Assembly: GCA_963840075.1 (NCBI GenBank)
Contig: CAWIXS010000017.1
Coordinates: 124,001 to 188,000 of the forward strand
Direction: 5' to 3'
From: AWTP1-13 sp963840075
GTDB taxonomy: Bacteria; Pseudomonadota; Alphaproteobacteria; Rhizobiales; Hyphomicrobiaceae
Length of the DNA: 64,000 nt
Made by a program: the position numbers and the translations under genes
The notes under the pieces: model-generated
What the model was told of the DNA's origin: nothing
Seen by the model: only the letters and a program-made list of their open reading frames with translations
The model's database searches: none
Shown: piece after piece, positions 24,727 to 36,961 of the stretch
Layout: every line of letters begins with the position of its first letter
Numbering within the stretch: the first letter of the stretch is position 1

Positions 24727-25731
24727 ATGACCACCCCCTACGCCGGCAGCAACATCACGGGGACGACAGGCCTCATCGCGGTCGACAAGGTGGGCAATCA
24801 TGTCCGCTTCTACGACCCGGAAAGCCTGCGCGAGATTAAGAGCTTCGCGGCGCCGGAGCCGGCCGCGCACGAGCTCGCCATCACCCACGACCGCCGCCTC
24901 GCCTTCGTGCCGCTCTACGGCGACGGCATCTACGGCAACAACAGGAGGCCCAACAACAAGATCCTGGTGATCGACCTCCTCGCCCAGTCTCTCATCGACA
25001 TCGTTCCGCTCGGCGAGATGTGGGCGCCGCACGGCATGGTCGCCGCCGCCGACGGCAAGCTGTGGGTGGTGGCGGACATCGTCAACAAGCTCATAGTGAT
25101 CGATCCGGCGCGGCGGAGCATCGAGGCGGCCTGGGACTGCCCGTCCAAGGGCGCGCACCAGATGGCGCTGCTGCCCGACGAGTCGAAGGTCTACGTCTCC
25201 TGCAAGGAGGGCGACATCGCTGTCTTCGACTGCGCGCGCCGGACGTGGACGGCAAGCGTGCCCGTGCGCGCGCCCGGCGTCGAGCAGGGCAACGGCAGCG
25301 GCAGCGAGGGCCTGATGCCCACAGCCGACGGGCGCCGCCTCGTTGTCATCGACAATGCCGCCAACGACCTGCGCGTCATCGACACGGGCACGGACACGGA
25401 GGTGGACCGCGTGGCGCTCGCGCAGTGCCAGCCGTCCAATCCGAAGCGCTCGCGCCTCGCCAAGCTGATGTTCTCACCCGGCGGCCGGCATCTCGTGGTG
25501 ACGGCCTACGCCGGCGGCCTCGCCTGGGTGATCGACGCGGCCGATCTGCGCCGGCAGGCCATCGTCCCGGTGGCCAAAGGTCCGCAGGGCATGGCGTTCC
25601 CGCCCGACGGCGGCTCGGTCGTGGTGGCGAGTCACGACAGCGGCCTCATCACCCGCATCGACCTCGCGTCCAAGCAAGCCGTCGCCGCCTACGACGGCGG
25701 CTCCGGCATCGAGGTGCTCGCCTACTACTGA
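24727..25731 (+). CDS. YncE-like beta-propeller protein
   Basis: This 334-residue protein is built of about seven beta-propeller blades of the YVTN/YncE type: ELAITHDRRLAFVPLYGDGI, HGMVAAADGKLWVVADIVNK, HQMALLPDESKVYVSCKEGD, LMFSPGGRHLVVTAYAGGLA and GMAFPPDGGSVVVASHDSGL. No signal peptide is visible, so it may be cytosolic or use another export route. Family members bind DNA, act as lactonase-like enzymes or are of unknown role. It is on the same strand as the dehydrogenase-lactonase pair, 107 bases downstream, and may act in the same pathway (for example as a gluconolactonase-type enzyme). Confidence 0.75.
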   Translation: MTTPYAGSNITGTTGLIAVDKVGNHVRFYDPESLREIKSFAAPEPAAHELAITHDRRLAFVPLYGDGIYGNNRRPNNKILVIDLLAQSLIDIVPLGEMWAPHGMVAAADGKLWVVADIVNKLIVIDPARRSIEAAWDCPSKGAHQMALLPDESKVYVSCKEGDIAVFDCARRTWTASVPVRAPGVEQGNGSGSEGLMPTADGRRLVVIDNAANDLRVIDTGTDTEVDRVALAQCQPSNPKRSRLAKLMFSPGGRHLVVTAYAGGLAWVIDAADLRRQAIVPVAKGPQGMAFPPDGGSVVVASHDSGLITRIDLASKQAVAAYDGGSGIEVLAYY

Positions 25732-25736
25732 TCTCA

Positions 25737-25884
25737 CCCGTCATCCCGGAAGCCGAGCGCAGCGAGACTGTCCGGGACCTCGCGCAGCGAGTTCGAGCCC
25801 GCGGACGTCCGAACTCGTTCGACGAGGTCCCGGATCAGAGCGCCTCTCGCGCAAGCGCTCGCATCGCTCTGTCCGGGATGACGG
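25737..25884. repeat. CCCGTCATCCCGGAAGCC...CCGGGATGACGG repeat
   Basis: A long inverted repeat carries inner arms of the type GCGAGTTCGAGCCCGCGG and CGAACTCGTTCGACGAGG. It is the same family as 62113-62248 and, in part, 16010-16080. It directly follows the YncE-like stop. Confidence 0.78.
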
Positions 25885-26062
25885 ATGGAACCTGAAACCC
25901 GAAACCTGACTTTTTGTGGACTCGACGCAACACCGCCGTCGGAAAGCTTGTCCATCCCACGAGGAAATCTCTGTTCTCTGTCAACAAAATATCTGCGCTT
26001 GCTCATGATCGTGTTGTTCCGAAATTGATTCGGACGCGCAAGACAGAAGAGGGAAAACGACA

Positions 26063-26152
26063 ATGGCTAAAGCAGCCGCGAAGAAGACCGTAGCGAAGAA
26101 GAAGGCGCCGATGAAGAAGCCGGCCGCCAAGAAGCGTACTGCGAAGAGCTGA
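26063..26152 (+). CDS. Very small Lys/Ala-rich basic peptide (29 residues, histone H1-like composition)
   Basis: ATG 26063 follows AGAAGAGGGAAAACGACA, a good ribosome site. The product is MAKAAAKKTVAKKKAPMKKP followed by AAKKRTAKS: about two-fifths Lys/Arg and one-third Ala, the AAKK pattern of H1-like tails and AlgP/Hc-type bacterial DNA-compacting proteins. A perfect 11-bp stem terminator follows about 100 bases downstream, and a CCGAA-N5-TTCGG dyad (26019-26033) lies upstream, so the unit is transcribed as a short separate message. It may bind DNA or RNA; function unproven. Confidence 0.65.
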   Translation: MAKAAAKKTVAKKKAPMKKPAAKKRTAKS

Positions 26153-26253
26153 ACTCTCGCCAGCGGTCGCGCGCGGTCTGGCGCCGACCCCGGCAGGGCA
26201 CCAGGGCAGAGCAGCGAGCCGCGCAGCGTTCCGAAGTTCCGAGTTGAAGGTTT

Positions 26254-26294
26254 GAGGCCGGAGATGCGGTGTGCGTCTCCGGCCTCCGCCTTTT
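26254..26294 (+). terminator. Rho-independent terminator after the basic-peptide gene
   Basis: A perfect 11-bp stem (GAGGCCGGAGA at 26254-26264 with TCTCCGGCCTC at 26276-26286) is followed by CGCCTTTT. Read in the other direction it lacks a T-run, so it serves the forward strand rather than sdhB. Confidence 0.7.
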
Positions 26295-26315
26295 CCGACG
26301 CTCCTACGGTGTCCC

Positions 26316-27098
26316 TTACACCTGGCGCTCGACCATCAGCTTCTTCGTCTCGACGATCGCCTTGGCCGGGTTGAGGCCCTTGGGGCACGCCTTGGCGCAG
26401 TTCATGATGGTGTGGCAGCGGTAGAGACGGAACGGGTCCTCCAGGGTGTCTAGCCGCTCGCCGGTGGCCTCGTCGCGGCTGTCGGTGAGCCAGCGGTAGG
26501 ACTGCAGAAGCGCCGCCGGGCCCAGGTAGCGGTCCTCGTTCCACCAGTAGCTGGGGCACGAGGTGGAGCAGCACGCGCACAGGATGCACTCGTAGAGGCC
26601 GTCGAGCCGCGCGCGCTCCTCCGGGCTCTGGAGGCGCTCCTTGGGAGGCGTTGGCGTCGTCGCCTGCAGCCACGGCTGGATCGACTGCAGCTGGGCGTAG
26701 AAGTTGGTGAGGTCGGCCACCAGGTCCTTGACCACGGGCAGGTGCGGCAGCGGGTAGATCTTCACTGGGCCGCCGCCCACCTCGTCGATGGTCTTGAGGC
26801 AGGCGAGGCCGTTGAGGCCGCCGATGTTCATGGAGCACGATCCGCAGATGCCCTCGCGGCAGGAGCGCCGGAAGGCAAGCGTGGGGTCGATCTCGTTCTT
26901 GATCTTGATGAGGGCGTCGAGGACCATCGGCCCGCAGGTGGCGCGCTCGACCCAGTAGCTGTCGAGCCTGGGGTTGTTGCCGTCGTCGGGATTCCACCGG
27001 TAGATGCGGAGCTCGGTCCACCCGGTCCGGGAGGCCGGCTTGTTCCAGATCCGTCCCGACTTGACCCGGGAATTGCGGGGGAGTGTCAATTCGACCAT
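26316..27098 (-). CDS. sdhB: Succinate dehydrogenase iron-sulfur subunit
   Basis: This 260-residue subunit of complex II carries electrons from SdhA FAD to ubiquinone at the inner membrane. The plant-type 2Fe-2S cluster ligands are Cys80, Cys85, Cys88 and Cys100 (SCREGICGSC ... GLAC). The 4Fe-4S and 3Fe-4S ligands are in CILCACCSTSCP (171-181), Cys228, and NCAKACPKGLNP (234-238). The length is normal. Unusually, no sdhC, sdhD or sdhA lies beside it: upstream is a carbamoyltransferase and downstream the basic-peptide gene. Either the operon has been split or sdhB stands apart in this lineage. Confidence 0.95.
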   Translation of the reverse strand: MVELTLPRNSRVKSGRIWNKPASRTGWTELRIYRWNPDDGNNPRLDSYWVERATCGPMVLDALIKIKNEIDPTLAFRRSCREGICGSCSMNIGGLNGLACLKTIDEVGGGPVKIYPLPHLPVVKDLVADLTNFYAQLQSIQPWLQATTPTPPKERLQSPEERARLDGLYECILCACCSTSCPSYWWNEDRYLGPAALLQSYRWLTDSRDEATGERLDTLEDPFRLYRCHTIMNCAKACPKGLNPAKAIVETKKLMVERQV

Positions 27099-27183
27099 GC
27101 CGAGCGGCTTCCGTTGTCCAATACGCGCGCCGGGGACTTTCGACCCGCGGGAGGGAACGTGTCAACCGTTCCGGCGCCGCAGC

Positions 27184-27223
27184 GGGGGTCAGACCCGCAG
27201 GGTCTGACCCCTGGTCTGACCCC
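27184..27223. repeat. GGGGTCAGACCC/GGGTCTGACCCC palindrome
   Basis: A palindromic pair plus a third TGGTCTGACCCC half lies six bases beyond the carbamoyltransferase stop, in the gap before sdhB. It belongs to the stop-codon-associated repeat family. Confidence 0.75.
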
Positions 27224-27229
27224 TTGCCG

Positions 27230-29038
27230 CTACTTCGCTGCGGCCCTGGCGGTCAGCGCCGGCGCCGCCGTCGCCTCGCGCGCGGGGGTGGCCGGCTCGG
27301 TGCGGTCGGCGGCGTAGGGCGCGGCGGCGGCAGGGGGGCGGTCGGTGGTGTAGAAGTCGCCCAGCACCAGCACGTCCATGCCGGTGCGCAGATAGCAGGC
27401 GACGGCCTCGGCGGGCGAGGCGACAATAGGCTCGGCGCGGTTGAAGCTGGTGTTGAGCAGCACGGGCACGCCCGTCAGGCGGCCGAACGCCTCGATCAGG
27501 CCCCAGTAGCGCGGGTTGGCCGAGCGCGCCACCGTCTGGATGCGGCCCGTGCCGTCGACATGCACCGCCGCCGGAATGCGGTCGCGCTTCTCGGGCCGCA
27601 CCCGCGGCGCCAGCGTCATGAACGGGTCGGGCTGGTCGATCTCGAAGAACTCGGCCGCGCGCTCGATGAGCACCGCCGGGGCGAACGGGCGGAACGCCTC
27701 GCGCTTCTTGACCTTGGCGTTGAGCACGTCGCGCATCTCGGGCCGGCGCGGGTCGGCCAGGATCGAGCGGTTGCCGAGCGCCCGCGGCCCCATCTCGAAC
27801 CGCCCCTGGAACCAGCCGACGATCTTGCCGGCGGCCAGGTCCTCCGCCGTGCGCGCCAGCAGCTGCGCCTCGCCCAGGCGACGGTAGCGCAGCCCGGCTT
27901 GCTCCAGCGCGCGCACGATCTCCCCTTCGCCGTAGGCCTTGCCGTAAAAGGCGTGCTCGAGCTCGAAGCCGCGCGGGTGGCCGAGACCCTGGTGGTAGTG
28001 CCACAGCGCGCTGCCCAACGGCGCCCCCGTGTCCGACGCGCAGGGCGGCACCCACAGCCGCCGCACGTCGGTGCGCTCCAGGATCCTCGCGTTGGCGACG
28101 CAGTTGAGGGCGACGCCGCCCGACAGGCACAGATCGCGCACGCCGTGCTGCTTGACGAGGCTGCGCACGCGGTGGACGACGATCTCCTCGGTGACTGTCT
28201 GCAGCGCGAAGGCCACGTCGCGATGCCGGTCGAGAATCGGCTCGCCGCGGGCGCGCGGCGGTCCGAACGCCGCGAGGAACTTGCGCCGGAACGGGCGCAG
28301 CTGGCCGAACATGTCGTAGCTGAAATAGGCCATGTTGACGGCATAGCCGCCGTCGGGCGCCGGCCGGATCACGTCGCGGAAGCGCTCCACATAGGTGTCC
28401 TCGCCGTAGGCGGCGAGCGCCATCACCTTGCCTTCGTCGCCGAAGCCGGCAAATCCCAGATACTCCGTGACGAAGGTATAAACGAGGCCCACCGAGTTCA
28501 TGATCGGCGTCGACCACAGGCGCTCGAGCCGGTTGTCCCGGCCGAGCCAGGCGCTCGACGAGCAGTCGTCGCCGTAGCCGTCCATCACCAGCACCAGCGC
28601 CTCCTCGAACGGAGACACGAAGAAGATCGCGGCGTGCGCGTTGTGGTGGGAGACATTGACGATCGGCGGCAGCGCGCTCGCGCCGAAGCGGCGGGAGAGA
28701 TCGCGCACCAGGAAATGATTGAGAAAGACGATGTCGTTCTTCTGGGAGGTGTGCGAGCTCGGCAGCGCGAGGGCGAGGCTCAAGGGAAAGCGGCGCAGAA
28801 GGAGCGATGCGAACGACCGGCGCAACAGCGCCAGGCTCCAGGGCGTCGTTATACAGTCGACATCGGCAAGCTCGAGCCCCAGGTCCTCGAAGCCGGCCGC
28901 GATGGCTTTCTTGGGGAATTTCTTGGTCTTCTTGGCGCGGTTGAAGCGCTCCTCCTCGAGCACCAGCTCGGGCGCGCCATCCTTGAGGAAGGCAATGCCG
29001 CTGTCGTGCGTCTTGGCTACGATCCCGAGTATGCGCAA
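27230..29038 (-). CDS. Carbamoyltransferase (NodU/CmcH/TobZ family)
   Basis: This two-domain enzyme has 602 residues. The N-terminal Kae1-like domain carries the metal/adenylate motif SHHNAHAAIFF (His131, His135) and DGYGDD (153-157), with CLSGGVALNCVANARI further on. The C-terminal YrdC-like domain holds GRFEMGPRALGNRSILADPR and FRPFAPAVL. Family members make carbamoyl-adenylate from carbamoyl phosphate and ATP and transfer the carbamoyl to a hydroxyl of a sugar or antibiotic (NodU: Nod factor; others: polysaccharides). No glycan or antibiotic cluster adjoins. The last 30 residues are a low-complexity Ala/Pro tail. The neighbouring glycosyltransferase remnant at 7.5 kb is too far away to link. 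Confidence 0.92.
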   Translation of the reverse strand: MRILGIVAKTHDSGIAFLKDGAPELVLEEERFNRAKKTKKFPKKAIAAGFEDLGLELADVDCITTPWSLALLRRSFASLLLRRFPLSLALALPSSHTSQKNDIVFLNHFLVRDLSRRFGASALPPIVNVSHHNAHAAIFFVSPFEEALVLVMDGYGDDCSSSAWLGRDNRLERLWSTPIMNSVGLVYTFVTEYLGFAGFGDEGKVMALAAYGEDTYVERFRDVIRPAPDGGYAVNMAYFSYDMFGQLRPFRRKFLAAFGPPRARGEPILDRHRDVAFALQTVTEEIVVHRVRSLVKQHGVRDLCLSGGVALNCVANARILERTDVRRLWVPPCASDTGAPLGSALWHYHQGLGHPRGFELEHAFYGKAYGEGEIVRALEQAGLRYRRLGEAQLLARTAEDLAAGKIVGWFQGRFEMGPRALGNRSILADPRRPEMRDVLNAKVKKREAFRPFAPAVLIERAAEFFEIDQPDPFMTLAPRVRPEKRDRIPAAVHVDGTGRIQTVARSANPRYWGLIEAFGRLTGVPVLLNTSFNRAEPIVASPAEAVACYLRTGMDVLVLGDFYTTDRPPAAAAPYAADRTEPATPAREATAAPALTARAAAK

Positions 29039-29242
29039 GGCTCGAACACCGCTTGGCTGACCTCAATGCGACCGCACGCTAGCGGCGCCACGGACGGGAT
29101 CGCCACACCGCGCATTAAAGACCAGCATTTGCATGTTGTCGAGTTCGGAGCGTCAGTGGTCGCAAAGATTGTGGCGCGCGCCCACTTGTATGGGCTCTGT
29201 CGAACGTCCGAATGAGGTTTCAGGTTCTAGGGTCTGACCCCA

Positions 29243-33163
<3,921 letters not shown>

Positions 33164-33333
33164 ATGGTAAGGTCCTGGTGAGGTTCCCGTTGAGTCGCCG
33201 CGAGTTCGAGCTGTCGGCGAAAAATCCGGCAAAGCGGGCGAGCACGGCCTTCGCAGGCACGTCTTGAGGCGGGAATACGCGAAAAACCCGCGCGGAGAAG
33301 CGCCTGCAGCTGCCGGTCCCGCCGGGCAATCCT

Positions 33334-33362
33334 GAGATAAGGACCGGCGCCAGCATTGTCAA
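33334..33362 (-). promoter_or_regulatory. Sigma-70-like promoter for secA
   Basis: On the reverse strand a perfect TTGACA (33362-33357) is followed after exactly 17 bases by TATCTC (33339-33334). Transcription would start near 33327, leaving about 165 bases of leader before the secA ATG. Confidence 0.6.
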
Positions 33363-33554
33363 CGAAGGATGCCCGTCGTGGCGGCCGCCCCATGGCGCTT
33401 CTTGGGGGCCTCCCCCCGCCCGGATTCGCGGCCTTGAGGCGCATGGGGCGGATCGAGTACATCGGATCGGTCCGGAGGCGTTTCCATCCCTCCCTTCGGG
33501 ACGGGTCGGGATAAGCGCCCTGCGGGGGTCGTCCCAGAAGAGGAACTCGCTGCC

Positions 33555-34799
33555 ATGGCCAATCCAGCGGTCTCCCCGTTCGCGCCGGCGCGGCTGCCCG
33601 ACCTGCCACGGGTGCCCGGCGTCGCGTTTGCCGCCTGCGCTGCCGGCATCCGCTATCCCAACCGCACCGACCTCATGCTGGCCGTGCTGCAACCGGGGAC
33701 AGCGGCGGCGGGCGTCCTCACGCGCTCCAAGACGTGCTCGGCGCCCGTGCTGTGGTGCAGGGGCAACCTTCCCAACGGGCGGGCACGCGCGCTGGTCGTC
33801 AACTCCGGCAATGCCAACGCCTTCACCGGCAGGCGCGGCGCCGAGGCGACCCGCATGACGGCCGCGGCGGCTGCGGCCGCCGTTGGCTGTGCTCTGGATG
33901 AGGTTTATGTGTCCTCGACCGGCGTGATCGGCGAGCCGCTCGATGCCACCAAGTTCGCACATCTCCTCGATGGCCTCGCCAGGGCGGCGGCGCCCGACGC
34001 CTGGCAGGAGGCGGCGCGGGCCATCATGACGACGGATACCTACCCCAAGCTCGCCACCCGCACGGTGCGGCTCGGCTCCACGGACGTGGTGCTCAACGGC
34101 TTCGCCAAGGGCGCCGGCATGATCGCGCCGGACCTTGCCACCATGCTGGTCTACCTGTTCACCGACGCGGCCGTCGCTCCGCCCGCGCTGCAGGCGATGC
34201 TCGCCGCAGGCGCCGAGAAGACCTTCAACTGCATCTCCATCGACAGCGACACCTCGACCAGCGACACCGTGCTCCTGTTCGCCACCGGCGCGGCGGCGGC
34301 CCGCGGTGCACCGGCGATCGAGGAAGCGGCAAGCCCCGAGGGGCGCGCCTTCGCCGCCGCCCTGCACGAGCTGATGCGCGAGCTGGCGCTCCTGGTGGTG
34401 AAGGACGGCGAGGGCCTGAGCAAGTTCGTCACCATCGAGGTCGAGGGCGCCGAGAGCGACGCCGCCGCGCGCCGCGTCGGCTTTGCAATCGCCAACTCGC
34501 CGCTGGTGAAGACGGCGATTGCCGGCTGCGACCCGAACTGGGGGCGCGTGGTGATGGCGGTGGGCAAGGCCGGCGAGGCGGCAGACCGCGACCGGCTCTC
34601 GATCCGGTTCGGCAGCTTCCAGGTTGCCAGGGACGGCGAGCGGGCGCCGACCTACGACGAGAGGACCGTCGCCGCCTACATGCAGGGGCAGGAGATCGAG
34701 ATCGGCGTCGATCTGGGCCTGGGGCCGGGCAAGGCCACGGTATGGACCTGCGACCTGACGCACGGCTACATTTCGATCAACGCCGACTACCGCAGCTAG
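33555..34799 (+). CDS. argJ: Bifunctional ornithine acetyltransferase/N-acetylglutamate synthase
   Basis: This 414-residue enzyme works in the cyclic arginine pathway: it transfers acetyl from N-acetylornithine to glutamate and can use acetyl-CoA. The self-cleavage site is in KGAGMIAPDLATML (185-198), with Thr196 as the nucleophile after cleavage of Ala195-Thr196. Other marks are NSGNANAFTG, VYVSSTGVIG, NCISIDSDTSTSDT and the C-terminal HGYISINADYRS. Divergent from secA across about 390 bases. ATG 33555 follows AGAAGAGGAACTCGCTGCC. A palindromic repeat begins one base after the TAG stop. Confidence 0.96.
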   Translation: MANPAVSPFAPARLPDLPRVPGVAFAACAAGIRYPNRTDLMLAVLQPGTAAAGVLTRSKTCSAPVLWCRGNLPNGRARALVVNSGNANAFTGRRGAEATRMTAAAAAAAVGCALDEVYVSSTGVIGEPLDATKFAHLLDGLARAAAPDAWQEAARAIMTTDTYPKLATRTVRLGSTDVVLNGFAKGAGMIAPDLATMLVYLFTDAAVAPPALQAMLAAGAEKTFNCISIDSDTSTSDTVLLFATGAAAARGAPAIEEAASPEGRAFAAALHELMRELALLVVKDGEGLSKFVTIEVEGAESDAAARRVGFAIANSPLVKTAIAGCDPNWGRVVMAVGKAGEAADRDRLSIRFGSFQVARDGERAPTYDERTVAAYMQGQEIEIGVDLGLGPGKATVWTCDLTHGYISINADYRS

Positions 34800-34800
34800 T

Positions 34801-34860
34801 TCAGACCCCTCGCTGCCACGGTCGCAGCGGAAGACGACGCGTGGGCGGCGAGGGGTCTGA
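34801..34860. repeat. TCAGACCCCTCGC...GCGAGGGGTCTGA palindrome
   Basis: A perfect 13-bp inverted repeat encloses CTGCCACGGTCGCAGCGG and more. It begins right after the argJ stop and belongs to the GTCAGACCC family with a longer spacer. The remaining sequence to 35151 shows no gene. Confidence 0.75.
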
Positions 34861-35151
34861 CCCGCTTCCGACAAGTGGAAGGGGGGTTCCAATCCGTTTG
34901 GAGGCCTCGCCCTTGGCAAGCGCCGGCGCATCACGGATGATGCGGCCATTCATAGCGCTGACTTGTTGGCCTCGGGGCAGACCCTTCGCGCTCGGCCATT
35001 CCCGGCCTCAGACGTTGGAGTCGAGGGGTCTCCTCCCACGGTATTTGCGGCGGGTGCCCCCGGTACGCTCGACTTGCATGAGGCGCCGCGATGGCACAGA
35101 TAGGCGCGATCACGCAACTATCGGCTGTCAACCGCTGCCCCTCTCGGACCG

Positions 35152-35556
35152 ATGAGCCCGCCCATCCTCCTCGTTGCCGCCTGTGCGCTCGTCGACCCGG
35201 ACGGGCGCGTGCTGCTGGCGAAGCGTCCTGCAGGCAAGCCGCTCGCGGGACTGTGGGAGTTCCCCGGCGGCAAGATCGAGCCCGGCGAGACGCCGGAGGC
35301 GGCGCTGATCCGCGAGCTCGATGAGGAGCTCGGCATTCAGATCGCGGGCAAGTGCCTGGCGCCCTTGAGCTTTGCCAGCCACAGCTATCCCGACTTCCAC
35401 CTGCTGATGCCGCTCTACGTGTGCCGCAGATGGGACGGCGCGATGGAGCCGCGGCAGGGGCAGGAGCTGGCCTGGGTGCGCGCCCAGCGGCTCGCCGACT
35501 ACGCCATGCCTCCGGCCGATGAGCCGCTCAAGGCGGTGCTGCGCGACCTGCTGTAG
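35152..35556 (+). CDS. mutT: (Deoxy)nucleoside triphosphate pyrophosphohydrolase, MutT-type Nudix
   Basis: This 134-residue Nudix enzyme probably removes 8-oxo-dGTP from the nucleotide pool. The full Nudix box lies at residues 40-62 (GKIEPGETPEAALIRELDEE then LGI), with the REL-EE-G metal-binding core intact. The N-terminal LLAKRPAGKPLAGLWEFPGG is the MutT hallmark. It follows argJ on the same strand, a conserved neighbour in related genomes. No strong ribosome site is seen before ATG 35152. Confidence 0.9.
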   Translation: MSPPILLVAACALVDPDGRVLLAKRPAGKPLAGLWEFPGGKIEPGETPEAALIRELDEELGIQIAGKCLAPLSFASHSYPDFHLLMPLYVCRRWDGAMEPRQGQELAWVRAQRLADYAMPPADEPLKAVLRDLL

Positions 35557-35695
35557 GCCGGCTCGAAAAATCCCTCAAAACCACGGTGATCCTCCAGGCA
35601 TGGGCCCTCGTTTTGGGGGCTGATTGAACCTGGAAGCGGCAAGCGGCGACCAACCGCCTGAAGTCCGGTTTCTCGGAAACAAGGGGACTTGCGAC

Positions 35696-36079
35696 ATGAA
35701 GAGGACAGTTCTGATCGGGGCTGCGCTCACCTGCACGGTGGCGCTCGCGATGGCGCAACCGGCGCCCGATCCGGCCGCCAAGGCCGAAACCCGGCCGGGG
35801 GTCAGCGCACCGAGCTCACCGAACCCCGCGGTCAAGGCGCACCGCGCGACGGCGATCAAGTTTGAGGTGTTCGAGAACGGAGCGCGCGCGACCACCATCA
35901 CCGTCCCGCTGTGGCTGGTGAAGAATGCCTCGCGGCTCCTGCCCAAGGAGGTCACGGAAACGGAGGGCGTGGACATCGCTCAGATCATGGCGCTCGTCGA
36001 GAACGCGCCGGAGAACGGGGTCCTGCTCGAGATCAACGATCGTAACAGCCGCGTCGTCATCTCGGTCGTCAGCAACTAG
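35696..36079 (+). CDS. Secreted protein of unknown function (SHOCT/LiaX-N-like core)
   Basis: The product has 127 residues with a signal peptide (MKRTVLIGAALTCTVALAMA) and a Pro/Ala/Lys linker. A compact domain reads FEVFENGARATTITVPLWLV, then VDIAQIMALVENAPENGVLL and EINDRNSRVVISVV. This arrangement (hydrophobic strand, VPLWLV, an acidic helix, then an E-DRN-S-VVI strand) resembles small anti-sigma or LiaX N-terminal-like domains, but the match is weak. ATG 35696 follows AAGGGGACTTGCGAC. The role is unknown; it is probably periplasmic. Confidence 0.65.
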   Translation: MKRTVLIGAALTCTVALAMAQPAPDPAAKAETRPGVSAPSSPNPAVKAHRATAIKFEVFENGARATTITVPLWLVKNASRLLPKEVTETEGVDIAQIMALVENAPENGVLLEINDRNSRVVISVVSN

Positions 36080-36223
36080 CCACCCGTCAGCCGGCGTATC
36101 CCCGCTGCGCCGGCATGCGGGCGGTCGCGAAAGTCCCCCGAACCGGGGATGCAGCCGCGGTGCGGACGCGCCATGTTAGGTGCGTGCCACGGGGGCACCC
36201 GATCGGGAGCGACGCCCGCTGGT

Positions 36224-36266
36224 GCCGCGCCCTGCCTCTCCTCCTCGGGCAGGGCGCGGCCTTTTC
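36224..36266 (+). terminator. Rho-independent terminator
   Basis: A perfect 13-bp stem (GCCGCGCCCTGCC at 36224-36236 with GGCAGGGCGCGGC at 36248-36260) is followed by CTTTTCC. It ends a transcript that either continues from the secreted-protein gene or is a small RNA starting in 36080-36220. Confidence 0.7.
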
Positions 36267-36366
36267 CTCCCACGGGCCTGTCCAGCGAGGGAGCGTGGAG
36301 CGGCACTCGCATCCGGCATCCGGCATCCGGCACAGTCAAATCTTGCAGATGAGCGGCGCGCGAAAG

Positions 36367-36585
36367 ATGGGTGAAGCGAAATACACGGCCCGCATCGACA
36401 ATATCTATTTCCTCTCGCGCATCGGCCTGTCCCTGCGATGGGCGACGCAGGACATCGCGCGCGAAGACCTCCCCGCCAACATCAAGCAGCTGCTTGCACG
36501 CCTCGACCGGGTGGAAGCGCGCGACAAGGCGAAAGACCAGGCCTGCGAGGAAGGGGCCTGCGCTGAGGAAGGGCCCCCCGCTTGA
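36367..36585 (+). CDS. Small conserved-looking hypothetical protein
   Basis: The product has 72 residues: MGEAKYTARIDNIYFLSRIG, then LSLRWATQDIAREDLPANIK and QLLARLDRVEARDKAKDQA. It is predicted helical and charged, without a signal peptide, and has two late Cys residues in ACEEGACAEEG. GAAAGATGGGTG precedes the coding frame; an alternative ATG lies at 36349. It stands before map and radC on the same strand. I do not recognise the family. Confidence 0.55.
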   Translation: MGEAKYTARIDNIYFLSRIGLSLRWATQDIAREDLPANIKQLLARLDRVEARDKAKDQACEEGACAEEGPPA

Positions 36586-36672
36586 GCGGGCGATCAGCGG
36601 CCCATCTCATCCCGGCCTGGCCGCCAGTGCTGTCGCTCCCGACACCTCGACCTCGACCTCGACATTGACCTT

Positions 36673-36722
36673 GTCATTCCGGCGCTTGCCTGCACCGGCG
36701 AAGGCCGGTGTCGCCGGAATCC
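36673..36722. repeat. GTCATTCCGGCGC...GCCGGAATCC palindromic repeat
   Basis: GTCATTCCGGCGCTTGCC, then CACCGGCGAAGGCCGGTG, then TCGCCGGAATCC: the core of the same element family as 14517 and 58982. The gap 36586-36961 holds this element and the map leader, with no other gene seen. Confidence 0.75.
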
Positions 36723-36961
36723 ACCTGACCACTTGCTCCGGCGCTACGCCTTGCTGCGGGCGCTCGCAGCTGGCATGGCCGGGGACACCGGCTTGGCCAG
36801 CGCAGGCTGGAATGCCGCTGCGCCGTGGCCCCGGCGCAGCTGCGCACGCCCTATCTTTGCCGCCTGGATCGCGCGCGAGTTGCGCCGCCGTCGAATTGCA
36901 CTAAATTCCCAAAGAAAAGGCACCATCGCCCCGAGCGGGCATCACCGCACCAAGCACCATC

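Noticed and set aside
27083..29215. Long forward open frame (about 710 codons) opposite the carbamoyltransferase gene
   Set aside because: It is antisense to a complete carbamoyltransferase with intact motifs, and its product is Arg/Ala/Gly/His-rich with no family pattern, as expected for a high-GC shadow frame.
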